A DNA stretch of 64,000 nt from assembly GCA_963804495.1 (NCBI GenBank), contig CAWDQN010000009.1, positions 124,001 to 188,000 on the forward strand, in the 5' to 3' direction. Source of the DNA: Rhodovastum sp963804495. GTDB taxonomy: Bacteria; Pseudomonadota; Alphaproteobacteria; Acetobacterales; Acetobacteraceae. The number at the start of each line of letters is the position of its first letter. Position 1 is the first letter of the stretch. Made by a program: the position numbers and the translations under genes. Positions 26,352 through 36,100 of the stretch are shown piece after piece. The notes below the pieces were generated by a model. That model saw only the letters and a list, made by a program, of their open reading frames with translations, made no database searches and was not told the DNA's origin.

Positions 26352-26674
26352 GACGAAATCCCCAAGCGTTCAGTGCGGCCGGATGGTTATGGATTTAGCG
26401 GGGATCGCGCGAACTCAAGGCCGCGCCTGCCGTCGCCGTGCCCGCCATCGCCGCGTGGAGGCACTTGTTTCGCAACCCTATCAGGGGGGGCGGGCAATGA
26501 GAATAGGGCGGACAGGCGGTAACGATCGGTCACGAAATCGCGCCTTGGTTTTGTTCGCAGGTTCGGCCTTATTACAATTTGGGGATAGGGGAACGCACAC
26601 CGTTCGCGCGAGCGCGCCGGGAGCGAGGAAGCCTTTACACCTGTTGCCTCCCGCACTTATAACCCGGCCAGGAT
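26352..26674. other. Divergent control region of the envelope gene cluster
   Basis: About 320 bases between divergent genes at 26351 (leftward) and 26675 (rightward). It contains the most AT-rich patch nearby (about 26545-26590, with TTATTACAATTTGGGGATA) where RNA polymerase is likely to bind. I see no clear operator palindrome, riboswitch or small gene. Confidence 0.45.
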
Positions 26675-27148
26675 TTGCAGAGCGGGGATTTAGCGTTGAA
26701 CGTCACGGACGATACGTCCAGGCGTCCGGGTGATGACACGCTTCGGCGGTACACGGACCTGGTCAAGATCACTGGTATGAAGACCAAGTACATCAACCAG
26801 GCACAGGAGGTTCGTCTCCTCGAGGAGGGTGTGACCCGCTTCGACCTGTCTCTCGACGACGCGCGCCGCCATTTGCGCAAGGTGGCCGAGGAAAACGGCT
26901 TCGTGTTCGAGTCGCAGGAAGGGCGGCGGGTCGAACAGATGATGAACCGTTACGCTAGCCGCAGCGGCACCATTTCGCGCGAGCAGTTCGAAAGCACCGC
27001 CGCGATTTTGCGTGATTTCACCGAGAAAAGCATCGGCGAGGAGGAGGCGCGGCGGCAGCTCAAGCGGCTGATGCTGCAGAACGGCTGGCGGCCGCGCCGC
27101 TCCGGCTGGTTCTGGTCGAAAAAATGGTTTGCGCAGGTCGAGGTCTGA
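26675..27148 (+). CDS. Hypothetical basic helical protein
   Basis: About 157 residues if it starts at TTG 26675, 150 at TTG 26696 (GGGGAT upstream) or 123 at ATG 26777. The start is unsettled. The body is polar and helical, with EVRLLEEGVTRFDLSLDDARRHL, then QFESTAAILRDFTEKSIGEEEARRQLKRLMLQNGW and a basic aromatic tail RPRRSGWFWSKKW. No membrane segment, no recognised domain. The good codon use and length argue it is real. It faces the leftward operon, so it may be a regulator or cytoplasmic component. Confidence 0.6.
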   Translation: MQSGDLALNVTDDTSRRPGDDTLRRYTDLVKITGMKTKYINQAQEVRLLEEGVTRFDLSLDDARRHLRKVAEENGFVFESQEGRRVEQMMNRYASRSGTISREQFESTAAILRDFTEKSIGEEEARRQLKRLMLQNGWRPRRSGWFWSKKWFAQVEV

Positions 27149-27254
27149 CCGCGCAATATCCGGGCGTGCGACCCACGCGGCGGCGTGTGCACCGTGCCGT
27201 CGCGACCGATGTAACTTCCCGAGGCCGGCAGGCATCCCCGCCGATGAGGCGCGC

Positions 27255-27935
27255 ATGGACGTAATCGACGTGCTCGGCAATGCCGGCCGGGTTCTGCTGG
27301 CCGGACTGATCGTCGCCCTGCCGCTGATGGCCTGGCAATGGGTGGTGCTCAGCTCGCGGCACTGGCGCGGCACGTTCGGCCTGCTGGATGCGACGTTGAT
27401 CGCCGGCGTGATGATCGGCATCGCCGCCCTGGTGGATGTGATCCCGGCGGGCACGCTGAACTTCGAGGCGGTGGTGGCGCCAGGCGGCGTCTGGGACCTG
27501 TCGGCGACCGGCTTCCTGCGGCGCGCCGCGGCGATGGCCTCGCGCGGGGTGCCGGTCATGGCGGAGCGGCTGGTTGCGGACGACGCCGACCGTGACCTGC
27601 GGGTTTGGCTGTCGCTGGCCGGCGCGGTCTGGCTGCTGCGCCTGTCGGCCGGGCTGCTGCGCGCCGGCGTGGGCCATGCCGGGATGTTCCTGCTGACCGA
27701 GGCTGTGACCTTCGTGGTCTCGATTTACGGCACGATCTATGCGGGACTGCTGGTGATCTGGCTGTTCAACCAGTTGAACGTGTGGTGGCTGCTGCTGCTG
27801 ATTTTGGTGGTTCAGGATTTCCGCAACAATGATCCGCCGTATTTCGCCCGACTGCCGGCGGCGACCGGGTCGTTCGCGCTTTATGCGCAGCCGCCGCCGC
27901 CGCGCGAGAAGAAGCATAAGGCGCACGGGCATTAA
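27255..27935 (+). CDS. Polytopic membrane protein, unknown family
   Basis: A 226-residue inner-membrane protein with about five helices (approximately 12-30, 42-60, 112-130, 138-160 and 164-185) and a basic, proline-rich cytoplasmic tail (PPPPREKKHKAHGH). The loop between helices 2 and 3 holds VAPGGVWDLSATGFLRRAA. No recognisable transporter motif. ATG 27255 is the best start of several; the frame upstream overlaps the previous gene without a signal. It ends just before a full palindromic repeat. Confidence 0.65.
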   Translation: MDVIDVLGNAGRVLLAGLIVALPLMAWQWVVLSSRHWRGTFGLLDATLIAGVMIGIAALVDVIPAGTLNFEAVVAPGGVWDLSATGFLRRAAAMASRGVPVMAERLVADDADRDLRVWLSLAGAVWLLRLSAGLLRAGVGHAGMFLLTEAVTFVVSIYGTIYAGLLVIWLFNQLNVWWLLLLILVVQDFRNNDPPYFARLPAATGSFALYAQPPPPREKKHKAHGH

Positions 27936-27940
27936 GTGAG

Positions 27941-28112
27941 GCAAGGCCCCAGGGCATTGCCCTGGACCCCGCTACTCAGACAGGTGCTCGATGACGGGGC
28001 GAGGCGGTGAGCCGATTCACCGCCTCGCCCCGTCATCGAGCACCTGTCTGAAGTACTGGGTTCCAAGGGCCTCTCGGCCCTTGGCGGGGTCCAGGGGCAG
28101 AGCCCCTGGCCT
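27941..28112. repeat. Nested palindromic repeat, full copy 2
   Basis: The inner hairpin at 27974-28049 has perfect 35-base arms (beginning TCAGACAGGTGCTCGATGAC) and a six-base loop GCCGAT. Outer arms AAGGCCCCAGGGCATTGCCC-TGGACCCCG and GGGGTCCAGG-GGCAGAG-CCCCTGGCCTT flank it. It fills the space between convergent genes ending at 27935 and 28122, so it could terminate both. Confidence 0.9.
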
Positions 28113-28121
28113 TCCTTCGCC

Positions 28122-28523
28122 TTACGGCGGCGGGTTCAGGTAGTTGGACTGACCCAGCATCCGTTCCTTGAACAGCGACCACAGCAATCCCGTGGCGAGC
28201 AGCAGCGCCGCGCAGGTCAGCAGCAGATAGGTGCGCGTCCGCGGCTGGCTGAGATCGATCACGTCCAGTTCGGACAGGCTGAACGTGCCGGCCAGAAGAA
28301 CCGAGACCGTGGCCGCGATGCCGGGTCGCCCAAGCGAGGAATGGGCGACGCGGATGAACAGCAAGTACAGGATCAGCATCGCGCCGGTGGCGGCGGCTTT
28401 CTCGGACAGCAGTGGCCCGCTGCTGCGGACCCAGTCCAAATAGCAGTACCCGCTCGGGTTCCAGGTGCCGTACACCAGCGCCAGGCACATCAGCAGGCGG
28501 GCGAGGATGCCACCGATACTCAT
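28122..28523 (-). CDS. Small polytopic membrane protein, DUF6524-like (twin 2)
   Basis: A 133-residue protein with four hydrophobic segments. The first is followed by LVYGTWNPSGYCYLDWV (residues 16-32), which the 143-residue neighbour at 28564 shares as LVYGTYNPGGYSYYHWV. I associate this NPxGYxxxxWV block with the DUF6524 family of Alphaproteobacteria. Function unknown. It lies 40 bases after the twin and is probably co-transcribed with it. Confidence 0.65.
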   Translation of the reverse strand: MSIGGILARLLMCLALVYGTWNPSGYCYLDWVRSSGPLLSEKAAATGAMLILYLLFIRVAHSSLGRPGIAATVSVLLAGTFSLSELDVIDLSQPRTRTYLLLTCAALLLATGLLWSLFKERMLGQSNYLNPPP

Positions 28524-28563
28524 CGCAGAACCCCGGATGCAGTGCGGTCAGGCCAGCCGGACA

Positions 28564-28995
28564 TCAGCCGAACAGTGGTGGATTGCTGATCGTGCGGCTG
28601 TCTTTCTGGCCGGTGAGGCGGAAGCGGATTTGCGAGAACGGCAGGCCGGCGGCGAACACCGCGACCACGGCGCCCTCGGCCACCAGGGTCCGCTGCACGC
28701 TGTCGTGCAGATCGATCCAGCCCCAGGACGACAACATCCAGATCAGTGAGATGATCAACGCGATGCCCGGCGGCAGCAGCAGCCGGCCGAGCGAACGGAC
28801 GGTGGCATTGATGGTGATGATGTATCCGAGCCCGATCACCAGGCCGACACACGCCTTGGAGGCCAAATTCTCGGTGCCCCCCTCGGTGACCCAGTGGTAA
28901 TATGAGTAACCGCCCGGATTGTACGTGCCATAGACGAGCAGCATCACCAAAAGGGTGCGTACGACGACGCCGAAAAGCTGGCCCGCTCCGTACAT
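28564..28995 (-). CDS. Small polytopic membrane protein, DUF6524-like (twin 1)
   Basis: A 143-residue protein with four membrane helices and the LVYGTYNPGGYSYYHWV block at about 20-36; paralogue of the next gene. The C-terminal tail is polar (TGQKDSRTISNPP). The two are divergent from the rightward RND/mitofilin operon, separated by a 462-base region. Confidence 0.68.
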   Translation of the reverse strand: MYGAGQLFGVVVRTLLVMLLVYGTYNPGGYSYYHWVTEGGTENLASKACVGLVIGLGYIITINATVRSLGRLLLPPGIALIISLIWMLSSWGWIDLHDSVQRTLVAEGAVVAVFAAGLPFSQIRFRLTGQKDSRTISNPPLFG

Positions 28996-29457
28996 AAATC
29001 CTGTCCGACTCCATCAATGGGCGCGCAGCGCCGTGAAGCGTCAAGATCGTCTGCCGCTCCGCCGCGCAGGGTTTTATCCTAGGCTTGCGGTGGATTCAAA
29101 TCTTTCGAAAAATGCGAGCCCGCTCACGGGCGGACAGGACGCGGAGACATTACGTTACGTTATTTATCAACAAGACGCCCTCAGTTAACGATTGCAACCA
29201 AAGTGATTGACTCTGCGGCCTGGCCGCGGCTACCATGGAACTGGTCGTTCCAATCAGCGGATCCATCAGTGGGGTGTGCGGGCATGGGTTAACTCCCATT
29301 TTGGCCGCATATTTGCTGTTCCGTATTGTGTCCGCCGGATGCCAGGGACTTGCTTGCCGAGTCCCCCTAGCGCCCATGGGTGGGGTGCGTATGTAAAGGG
29401 GCGCGGATGGGTTGGATGATGTGGAGGGGCTGGCGCTGGCCGGCCTGAGGGGAGCTG
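28996..29457. other. Intergenic region upstream of the RND/mitofilin operon
   Basis: About 460 bases between divergent genes. It includes an AT-rich stretch (29150-29205) and a possible sigma-70 promoter reading right: TTGACT at 29207-29212 and TACCAT at 29231-29236, with an 18-base gap. No small gene or structured RNA is visible. The ATG at 29458 follows GGGGAGCTG. Confidence 0.4.
29207..29236 (+). promoter_or_regulatory. Candidate sigma-70 promoter for the RND/mitofilin operon
   Basis: TTGACT (-35) and TACCAT (-10), 18 bases apart, about 220 bases before the first start codon of the operon. Match to consensus is five of six and four of six. A long leader would result. Weak evidence alone. 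Confidence 0.3.
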
Positions 29458-30966
29458 ATGGCTGACGTTGCGTCCTTGACGAACCTGCCAGCGAGCGAGC
29501 CGGTGTCTCGGCCCGCCACCCTTGCCGACGATACCCCGGTTGATGCCCCGCCGGCCGCGCAGGAAGCCACACGGGTTGAGGCACAAGCTGAACCGGCGCC
29601 GACCGACAAGCTGCCCGCTGACGAGGCACAAGCTGAACCGGCGCCGACCGACAAGCTGCCCGCTGACGAGGCACAAGCTGAACCGGCGCCGACCGACAAG
29701 CTGCCCGCTGACGAGGCAAAAGCTGAACCGGCGCCGACCGAGAAGCTGCCCGCTGACGAGGCACAAACTGAACCGGCGCCGACCGGCAAGCCTTCCCCCA
29801 CCAAGCCGGCAGCCGCGCCCGCGCCCTCTTCCGCCGCCCCCCGTGCCCGCCCGCCAGCACCGCCACGTCGCGGCGGCTGGCTGTTCAGCGCCTTCTGCGC
29901 CGTGATCTCGCTGGCCGGTGCGGCGGTGGCGCTGACGGCGCCGACACTGCGGCCGCAGGCATTCGATCTGGCCCGCGCCTGGCTGGGTGAAACCAGTCCG
30001 GTCCTGCGCTACATGGCGGCGGCGCCGGCGTCCGGCACCGAGCAGGCCGCACCGGCGCCGTTGACCTATCCGCCGCCGTCGTTCCAGGCCCCCGCATCCG
30101 TGAACGGCGACACCTCGTTGCAGGCGGCGGCGCTGGCCGCCGTTCGGGCCGAAATGATCGCCACCTTGCGCCTGGAGTTGGACGGCGTGCGCCGGGCCGC
30201 GGCTGAGCAGGGCGCCCGGTTGGCGGCGGCGGGCGCGTCGGCCAGGGCGGCGCAAAACGATGCCGCGGCGGCACGCACCGAGGCGCATGCCGCCGCCACC
30301 GCGGCGGATGGCGTGGTGCGCGCCCAGGACGCGATCGCGCGCGCGCAGGACGCCTCGACGCAGGCGTTGAACGCGGCGACCGAGCGGCTCGACCGCCTGG
30401 AGGCACAGGTGGCGGTGTCCGATGCGCGCGGGCGCGCCACCGGCATGGTGGTGGCGGCCGCGGGCTTGCACCGGGACATCATCTCCGGTGCCTCGCTGCA
30501 CGACGACCTGGCGGCGCTGGCCGACGGCGGCCCGCTGCCCGTCAGCGTGCAACAGGCGCTCGATCTGTTGGCGCGCTCCGAAGGCGGCGTGCCGACCTTG
30601 CGCGACCTGGGTGTCGGTTTCGAGGCGGTGGACGCGGCGATCGTGGCGCGTGGCGGCGGACAGGGGTCATGGTTCTCCCTGAGCGGCTGGTTCGGCGGCG
30701 CCAATGCCCAGCGCGACATGCTGGTGCGGCTGCGCGCCCTGGCCGCAGAGGGCCGGTTCAGCGAGGTCGCGGACACGTTGGAGCGGACGGAATGGGCCGA
30801 TCTGGCGCAGCGCTGGGCAGCTCAGGTAAGACAGCGCTCGGCGGCGGTGATCGCCGGGCAGACGGTGCTGGCGCATGCGCAGGCGGCCTATGAGGCGGCC
30901 CAGACCACTCCGCCGGCGTGGCCCCAGACCGCACTGCCGGCCGGACAAAGGAGGACGTTGCCATGA
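29458..30966 (+). CDS. Mitofilin/HemX-like coiled-coil membrane protein (copy 3) with tandem repeats
   Basis: A 502-residue protein. Residues 41-110 are 15-residue repeats of the type EAQAEPAPTDKLPAD, in a Pro/Ala/Glu-rich cytoplasmic leader. One membrane helix at 141-160. Residues 215-330 are an Ala-rich coiled coil; the C-terminal domain has SGASLHDDLAAL (344-355), SEGGVPTLRDL (374-384), AEGRFSEVADTL (430-441) and an AQVRQRSAAVIA end, colinear with copies 1 and 2. As first gene of the RND operon it overlaps the adaptor gene by four bases (ATGA), linking mitofilin-like and efflux functions. A prior TM-first order (N-in) matches Mic60 topology. Confidence 0.66.
   Translation: MADVASLTNLPASEPVSRPATLADDTPVDAPPAAQEATRVEAQAEPAPTDKLPADEAQAEPAPTDKLPADEAQAEPAPTDKLPADEAKAEPAPTEKLPADEAQTEPAPTGKPSPTKPAAAPAPSSAAPRARPPAPPRRGGWLFSAFCAVISLAGAAVALTAPTLRPQAFDLARAWLGETSPVLRYMAAAPASGTEQAAPAPLTYPPPSFQAPASVNGDTSLQAAALAAVRAEMIATLRLELDGVRRAAAEQGARLAAAGASARAAQNDAAAARTEAHAAATAADGVVRAQDAIARAQDASTQALNAATERLDRLEAQVAVSDARGRATGMVVAAAGLHRDIISGASLHDDLAALADGGPLPVSVQQALDLLARSEGGVPTLRDLGVGFEAVDAAIVARGGGQGSWFSLSGWFGGANAQRDMLVRLRALAAEGRFSEVADTLERTEWADLAQRWAAQVRQRSAAVIAGQTVLAHAQAAYEAAQTTPPAWPQTALPAGQRRTLP
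29578..29790 (+). repeat. 45-base tandem repeats inside the mitofilin-like gene
   Basis: About four and a half units of 45 bases (GAGGCACAAGCTGAACCGGC at the unit start), keeping the reading frame. The first three units are identical or nearly so; the last two carry AAA/ACT changes. Copy number could vary between strains. Confidence 0.9.
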
Positions 30967-32567
30967 CTGGCGGTTGCATGCGCAAGCGTGCAGCTTGGGC
31001 TTGGCCGACGGCGGCTCTGCTGGCGCTTGCGCTCGCGGTGCCGGCTTCGGGCCCGGCGCGGGCGACCAACTGGCTCGACCGGCTGCCGGCCGACGACCCC
31101 GGTCTGGCGGCGGAGCGGCCTTCGGTGGGCGTGCCGTCCGAGACGGCGCCGCGCACCCAGGCATCAGTGGCGCCGACATCCCTGGAACCGGCGGCGTCGC
31201 GGTCGGACGCGGCAGCGTCAGGGCAGGCGTCCGCTGGCTTCTTCGGGTCGATTTACAATGCCGCCGCCGCATTGGTGGCGCTGCCCGCCAAAGTGGGGCA
31301 GGGCATCTGGGAATTCTCCTATATGTTCGGCGTCAACCCGACGCCGGCGCGCCGTCCGATGGTGGTCGACGTCGTGCCCGATCTGGAGCCGGCCGACTCC
31401 CGGCCTGCCCCTTCGGTGGTGGCGGCGGCCGCGTCACCGCCGGTGGCGCCCGCGGCGTCGTCGCGGAGCGGAACCACAGCCGCGTCGGTGTCGGTGCCGA
31501 CCGGTGGAGCCGGAGACGACGAGATCGACCCGGGACTGCTCGCCAATTTCGTCTACGACCGCGGCGAGAGGCGGCCGGATGGTTCGTTCTTCGTGCCGAA
31601 GACGCTGCAGCGGCTGTTTAAGGTGCGCACCGTGCGCACAACTGTTGCGGAAGTGCCGGTCACGCTCACCCTGCCGGGCCGGATCGTGCCCAACGCGCAC
31701 ACGCATGGACGGGTGGAATCGAGCCAGCTCGGCCGCTTCGAGCCGCCGGAGTCAGGGCTGCCCGTGCTCGGCGACAAGGTGGTGAAGGGGCAGCTGCTCG
31801 GCTGGGTCTCGCCGGCGGTGGGCGTGGTTGACCGCTCGCAGACCCGGCGCGAGGTGGCGAAGCTGACCACCGATATCCGGGTGCAGACGGAAAATCTGGA
31901 GATCATCAAGTCGTTCAGCTGGGTGCCGTTCCGCGACGGCAAAATCTACCAGGCCGAGCAGACGCTGGCCGGACTGCGCCGCGAGCGCGAGGCGCTGCTG
32001 CCGCTGCTGCAGACCCGCGAGGCGCTGCGCGCGCCCACCACCGGCGTGATTTCGGTCAGCGAAGCGGTGGCCGGGAAGGTGATCAATCCGGGCGAGCTGG
32101 TGTTCGAAATCGTCGATCCGTCCGATCTCTGGGTGGAAGCGACCGCCCCCGATCCGGCGACCGCGGCGGATGCGTCGCGGGTGCAGGCGGCGAGTGCGCT
32201 GACGCCGGAAAAACAGGTGCTGCAACTGACCTACGTCGGCAGCGGGCTGGCGCTGAAGCAGCAGGCGACGCCGATATTGTTCAACATCGATCAGCCGCCC
32301 CCCGGGCTGCGGGTGGGCAGGCCGGTCACGGTGACGGTGCGCAGCGAAGCGCGCTCGCGCCGCGGCCTGCCGGTCAGCCGCGAGGCGGTGACCATCGGCA
32401 CCGACGGCGTCGAGGAGGTCTGGGAACAGACCGCTCCGGAAGTTTTCATACCGCACCCGGTGCGCACGCAGGACATCGACGGGACCACCGTGCTGGTGGT
32501 CGACGGACTCGCCGAAGGGGCGCGCGTGGTCGTGCGCGGCTCCAAGCTGATGGCGCAACTGCAATAA
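30963..32567 (+). CDS. RND efflux periplasmic adaptor (CusB/CzcB type)
   Basis: A 534-residue membrane-fusion protein, longer than usual because of a 220-residue N-terminal extension after the signal/anchor (residues 1-37). The adaptor core begins VPVTLTLPGRIVPNAHTHG and continues GRFEPPESGLPVLGDKVVKGQLLGWV (lipoyl-like half), a short helical hairpin, LRAPTTGVIS, then GELVFEIVDPSDLWVEA (barrel). These blocks match the heavy-metal RND adaptors. No Met- or His-rich metal site is evident. It couples the inner-membrane pump encoded downstream to an outer-membrane channel not found in this window. ATG overlaps the previous stop. Confidence 0.84.
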   Translation: MTGGCMRKRAAWAWPTAALLALALAVPASGPARATNWLDRLPADDPGLAAERPSVGVPSETAPRTQASVAPTSLEPAASRSDAAASGQASAGFFGSIYNAAAALVALPAKVGQGIWEFSYMFGVNPTPARRPMVVDVVPDLEPADSRPAPSVVAAAASPPVAPAASSRSGTTAASVSVPTGGAGDDEIDPGLLANFVYDRGERRPDGSFFVPKTLQRLFKVRTVRTTVAEVPVTLTLPGRIVPNAHTHGRVESSQLGRFEPPESGLPVLGDKVVKGQLLGWVSPAVGVVDRSQTRREVAKLTTDIRVQTENLEIIKSFSWVPFRDGKIYQAEQTLAGLRREREALLPLLQTREALRAPTTGVISVSEAVAGKVINPGELVFEIVDPSDLWVEATAPDPATAADASRVQAASALTPEKQVLQLTYVGSGLALKQQATPILFNIDQPPPGLRVGRPVTVTVRSEARSRRGLPVSREAVTIGTDGVEEVWEQTAPEVFIPHPVRTQDIDGTTVLVVDGLAEGARVVVRGSKLMAQLQ

Positions 32568-32580
32568 CAGGGGCAGGCAG

Positions 32581-33144
32581 ATGGGAAAGCAGACAGACGG
32601 GATGGGCACTGCCGCGGCGATCGCCTTTGCGGTCGTGCTGGCGGCGATGTCCTGGCTGCCGGCCTTCGCCGACGAGTTCGCGGCGAGGCCGTCGCCACGG
32701 ACCGCGGTCGAGATCGGCGGCGCCAGTGTGGTGCTGGTGACCGCCAACGACAAAATCTACGCCTTCATCGACCGGCTGGAGGACAACGCGCCGGTGGCCG
32801 ATGCCGCGCTGTCGGTCGATCTCGCGGATGGGTCCAGCCTGAAGCTGACGCGCGTGTCGGATGGGCTGTTCGTGGCGCCGTTCAATCGTGCCGGCCATAT
32901 GCAGGATGCGTTCATGGTGTCGCTGATATCGCCGGATGGCACCGGCGACGGAGCGGCCGAGATCGGCTATGACGATGTGCCCGCGCCGGAGGTTTCGGCG
33001 GCGCGCTTCGACCTGCGTGCCAACGCGACGGTGGCGCTGGTGTCCGGCGCGACCGGAGCGGCGCTGGCCACCGCGGTGATGCTGCTGGCCCGCACAAGGC
33101 GGCGCCGGGCGGCCGCTTCGGTCGGTTCGGCGGCGGTGGCCTGA
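32581..33144 (+). CDS. Periplasmic accessory protein with C-terminal anchor, RND operon
   Basis: A 187-residue protein: signal peptide (1-30), a 105-residue beta-rich domain (NDKIYAFIDRLEDNAPVADAALSVDL, then SDGLFVAPF) that looks like an immunoglobulin/CNA-type fold, and a C-terminal membrane helix (about 151-169) followed by an Arg cluster. Proteins like this often sit between adaptor and pump genes of heavy-metal RND systems. Not a named family to my knowledge. It is 13 bases after the adaptor. Confidence 0.65.
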   Translation: MGKQTDGMGTAAAIAFAVVLAAMSWLPAFADEFAARPSPRTAVEIGGASVVLVTANDKIYAFIDRLEDNAPVADAALSVDLADGSSLKLTRVSDGLFVAPFNRAGHMQDAFMVSLISPDGTGDGAAEIGYDDVPAPEVSAARFDLRANATVALVSGATGAALATAVMLLARTRRRRAAASVGSAAVA

Positions 33145-33190
33145 TACCGCCTCCGGTCGATCGCGGGCCGGCTGGGCTGAGCGGGGGAAT

Positions 33191-36100
33191 ATGTTTCAGG
33201 CGATCGTCAATTTCAGCCTGCGCCAGCGGGTTTTTGTGCTTGTCACCACGTTTGTTCTGGTGGTGTGGGGCGGGCTCGTCGCGCGCGACATGCCCATCGA
33301 GCTGCTGCCGGAGACGCGCGCTCCCTCGGTGATCATCACCGCCGAAGCCGGGACGCTGGCGGCCGAAGAGGTCGAGCAACTCGTCAGCATGCCCATCGAG
33401 GCGGTCATGAACGGCATGGCCGGGGTGACCGGGGTGCGCAGTTCGTCCAACGCGGCGGTGAGCTTTGTCGAGGTGATGTTCGCGACCGGCACCGATCCCT
33501 ACCGCAACCGCCAGTTGGTGAACGAGAAACTGACCCTGGTGCGCGAGCGGTTGCCGGAAGGCGTCGTGCCGATGCTGGCGCCGCCGTCCACCGCGACCGG
33601 CGCGATCATGATCTTGGGCGTGACCGGCGGCGAAGACCCGATGAAGCTGCGGGAATACGCCGACTGGGTGCTGCGGCCGCGGCTGCTGTCGGTCGAGGGC
33701 GTGTCGGAGGTGCTGGAGGTCGGCGGCGAGGTGCGGACCTACCGGTTCACCCCGAACCCCTCGATGATGGAGTACATGGGCATCACGCTGGCGGATGTCG
33801 AGCGCACCCTGCAGGCCTTCGGCGGCAACACCAGCGGCGGCTTCGCCGATGTGCACGGCACCGAATTCGCGATCCGCAACATCGGCCGCACCAGCAGCCT
33901 GGACGACATGCGCAGCCTGGTGGTGTCGTACCGCGAGGGGGTGCCGGTGCTGCTGGGCCAGGTCGGCGAGGTGGCCTTCGCGGCCCGCGGCAAGCGGGGC
34001 GACGGCACCTTCAACGGCAAGCCCGCGGTCAATATCCAGATCATCCGCCAGCCGACCGCCAATACCGTCGCGGTGGCTGAAAGGATCGAGGCGGCGCTGG
34101 AGGAGATGCAGAAAAGCGCGCCGCCGGGAATCGTTCTGGGCCAGATCTCCTACAACCAGGCGGACATGATCAAGGAGGCGATCGCCAACGTCGCCCATCT
34201 GTTGCGCGATGGCGTGCTGGCCGTCGCCCTGGTGCTGATCCTGTTCCTGGCCAGCCTGCGGCCGACGCTGATCTCGCTGGTGTCGATCCCGATTTCGCTG
34301 GTCATGACTGCGGTGGTGTTCCATCTGCTGGACCTGAGCATCAACAACATGACGCTCGGCGGAATCGCCATCGGCCTCGGCCAGCTGGTGGACAACTCGG
34401 TCGTCAACGTCGAGAACATGCTGCGCCGTCTGGGCGAGAACCGGAAACTGCCGCGGCCGGAATCGCCGATCAAGGTGATCGGGCGCGCCTCCGGCGAGGT
34501 GCGCTCCGGCATCGTTTACGCCACCGCCATTGTCATGATCGTGTTCATTCCGCTGCTGGCCATGCCGGGGCAGCCGGGACGGCTGTTCGCGCCGATGATG
34601 ATCGCCTACATCGTTTCGATGCTGGCCAGCCTGGTGGTTTCCATCACCGTCACGCCCGCGCTTGCCTCGTATGCGTTCCCGCGCATGAAATCGCTGGATG
34701 GCGAGCATGGCGGGCGTTTCGCCAACTGGCTGAAGCGGCGCAACGAAACGGCGCTGATCTGGGTGCTCGACCGGCCGCGCAGCACGACGACGCTTGCCGT
34801 CCTGGCGGTGGTGGCCTCGATGGCCACGGTGCCGTTCATGCCGCGGTCGTTCCTGCCGGCGTTCAATGAGGGCAACGTGTATGTCGGGCTGCTGCTCGAC
34901 CCCGGCCTGTCGATCAGCGAATCCTTCAAGATCGGCCACATGGCCGAACAGATCCTGATGACGATCCCGGAAGTGAAGGCGATCTCGCGGCGCAGCGGCC
35001 GGTTCGATCTGGACGTCGATGTCGACCCGGTGAACGACAACGAGATGCCGATCCGCATCAGGCTCGACCAGGGCCGCTCGCTGCGCGAGTTGCAGGCGGA
35101 TATCAGGGCCAGGCTGGCGATCTTCGGCGCCGACCTCGAGGTGAGCCAGTTCCTGATCCAGCGCATGGAATCGCAGGACAACATGGTGCGCGGCGACATC
35201 GTGCTGAAACTGTTCGGCCGCGACCTGCCGACCCTGCGCACGCTGGCGGGCGGGTTTCACGACCAGATGGCGCATGTGAAGGGTCTGACCGATGTGGTGC
35301 TGGAACAGCAGACCTATTCCCCGCAGGCGCGCATCGCCGTCGATTACGGGCGCGCCAAGTTGTTCGGCATCACGCCGGCACAGATCACCGATATCCTGGC
35401 CGGGTTCTCGAACGGGCGGACGGTGTCGCAGGTTATCGAGAACGGACGTCACTTCGATGTGACCTTGCGGCTCGCCGATGAGGACCGCACGCCGGAGGCG
35501 CTGTCGCGGCTGCGTATCGACACCCCGGCCGGCCCGATCCCGCTGTCCTCCTTCGCCACCCTGACCTCGACCTACGGACCGAGCCGCATCCTGCGCGAGG
35601 ACGGGGTGCGCCGGATCGCCGTCATGGCAAACCTGGACGGCTCGCAGGACACCGCCAAAGTGGTGCAGCAGGTGCGCGATATCGTCGCCAAGACGGCGCT
35701 GCCGGTCGGCTACCACGTCGAGCTGCAAGGGGATTTCAGGCTTGGCGAGCAGGGACGCCGGGTGCTAGCGGTTCTTGGCCCGGTGGCCATCGCGTTGATC
35801 TTCGTGGTGCTGCAGCAGCGCTTCCGCTCGACCGTGCTGAGCCTGATCATCATGGGCACCATTCCGCTCGCCCTGGTGGGGAGCGTGACGGCGATCTGGA
35901 TCGCCGGGCTCGACCTCAACCTGGCCGCCATCATCGGGTTCATCGCGGTGACCGGGGTGGCGGTGCGCAACTCGCTGTTGAAAGTCAGCCACTTCATCAA
36001 CCTGCATCTGCACGAGGACATGCCGGCCGGGCGGGAGCTGGTGCTGCGCGGGTCGAGCGAGCGGCTGATGCCGGTGCTGATGACGGCTTTGGCCGCCGGG

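Noticed and set aside
32912..35728. A 938-residue open frame antisense to the RND pump
   Set aside because: It is the complement of a strongly conserved 1037-residue pump; the translation is His/Arg/Gln-rich and featureless, a typical GC-rich shadow frame.
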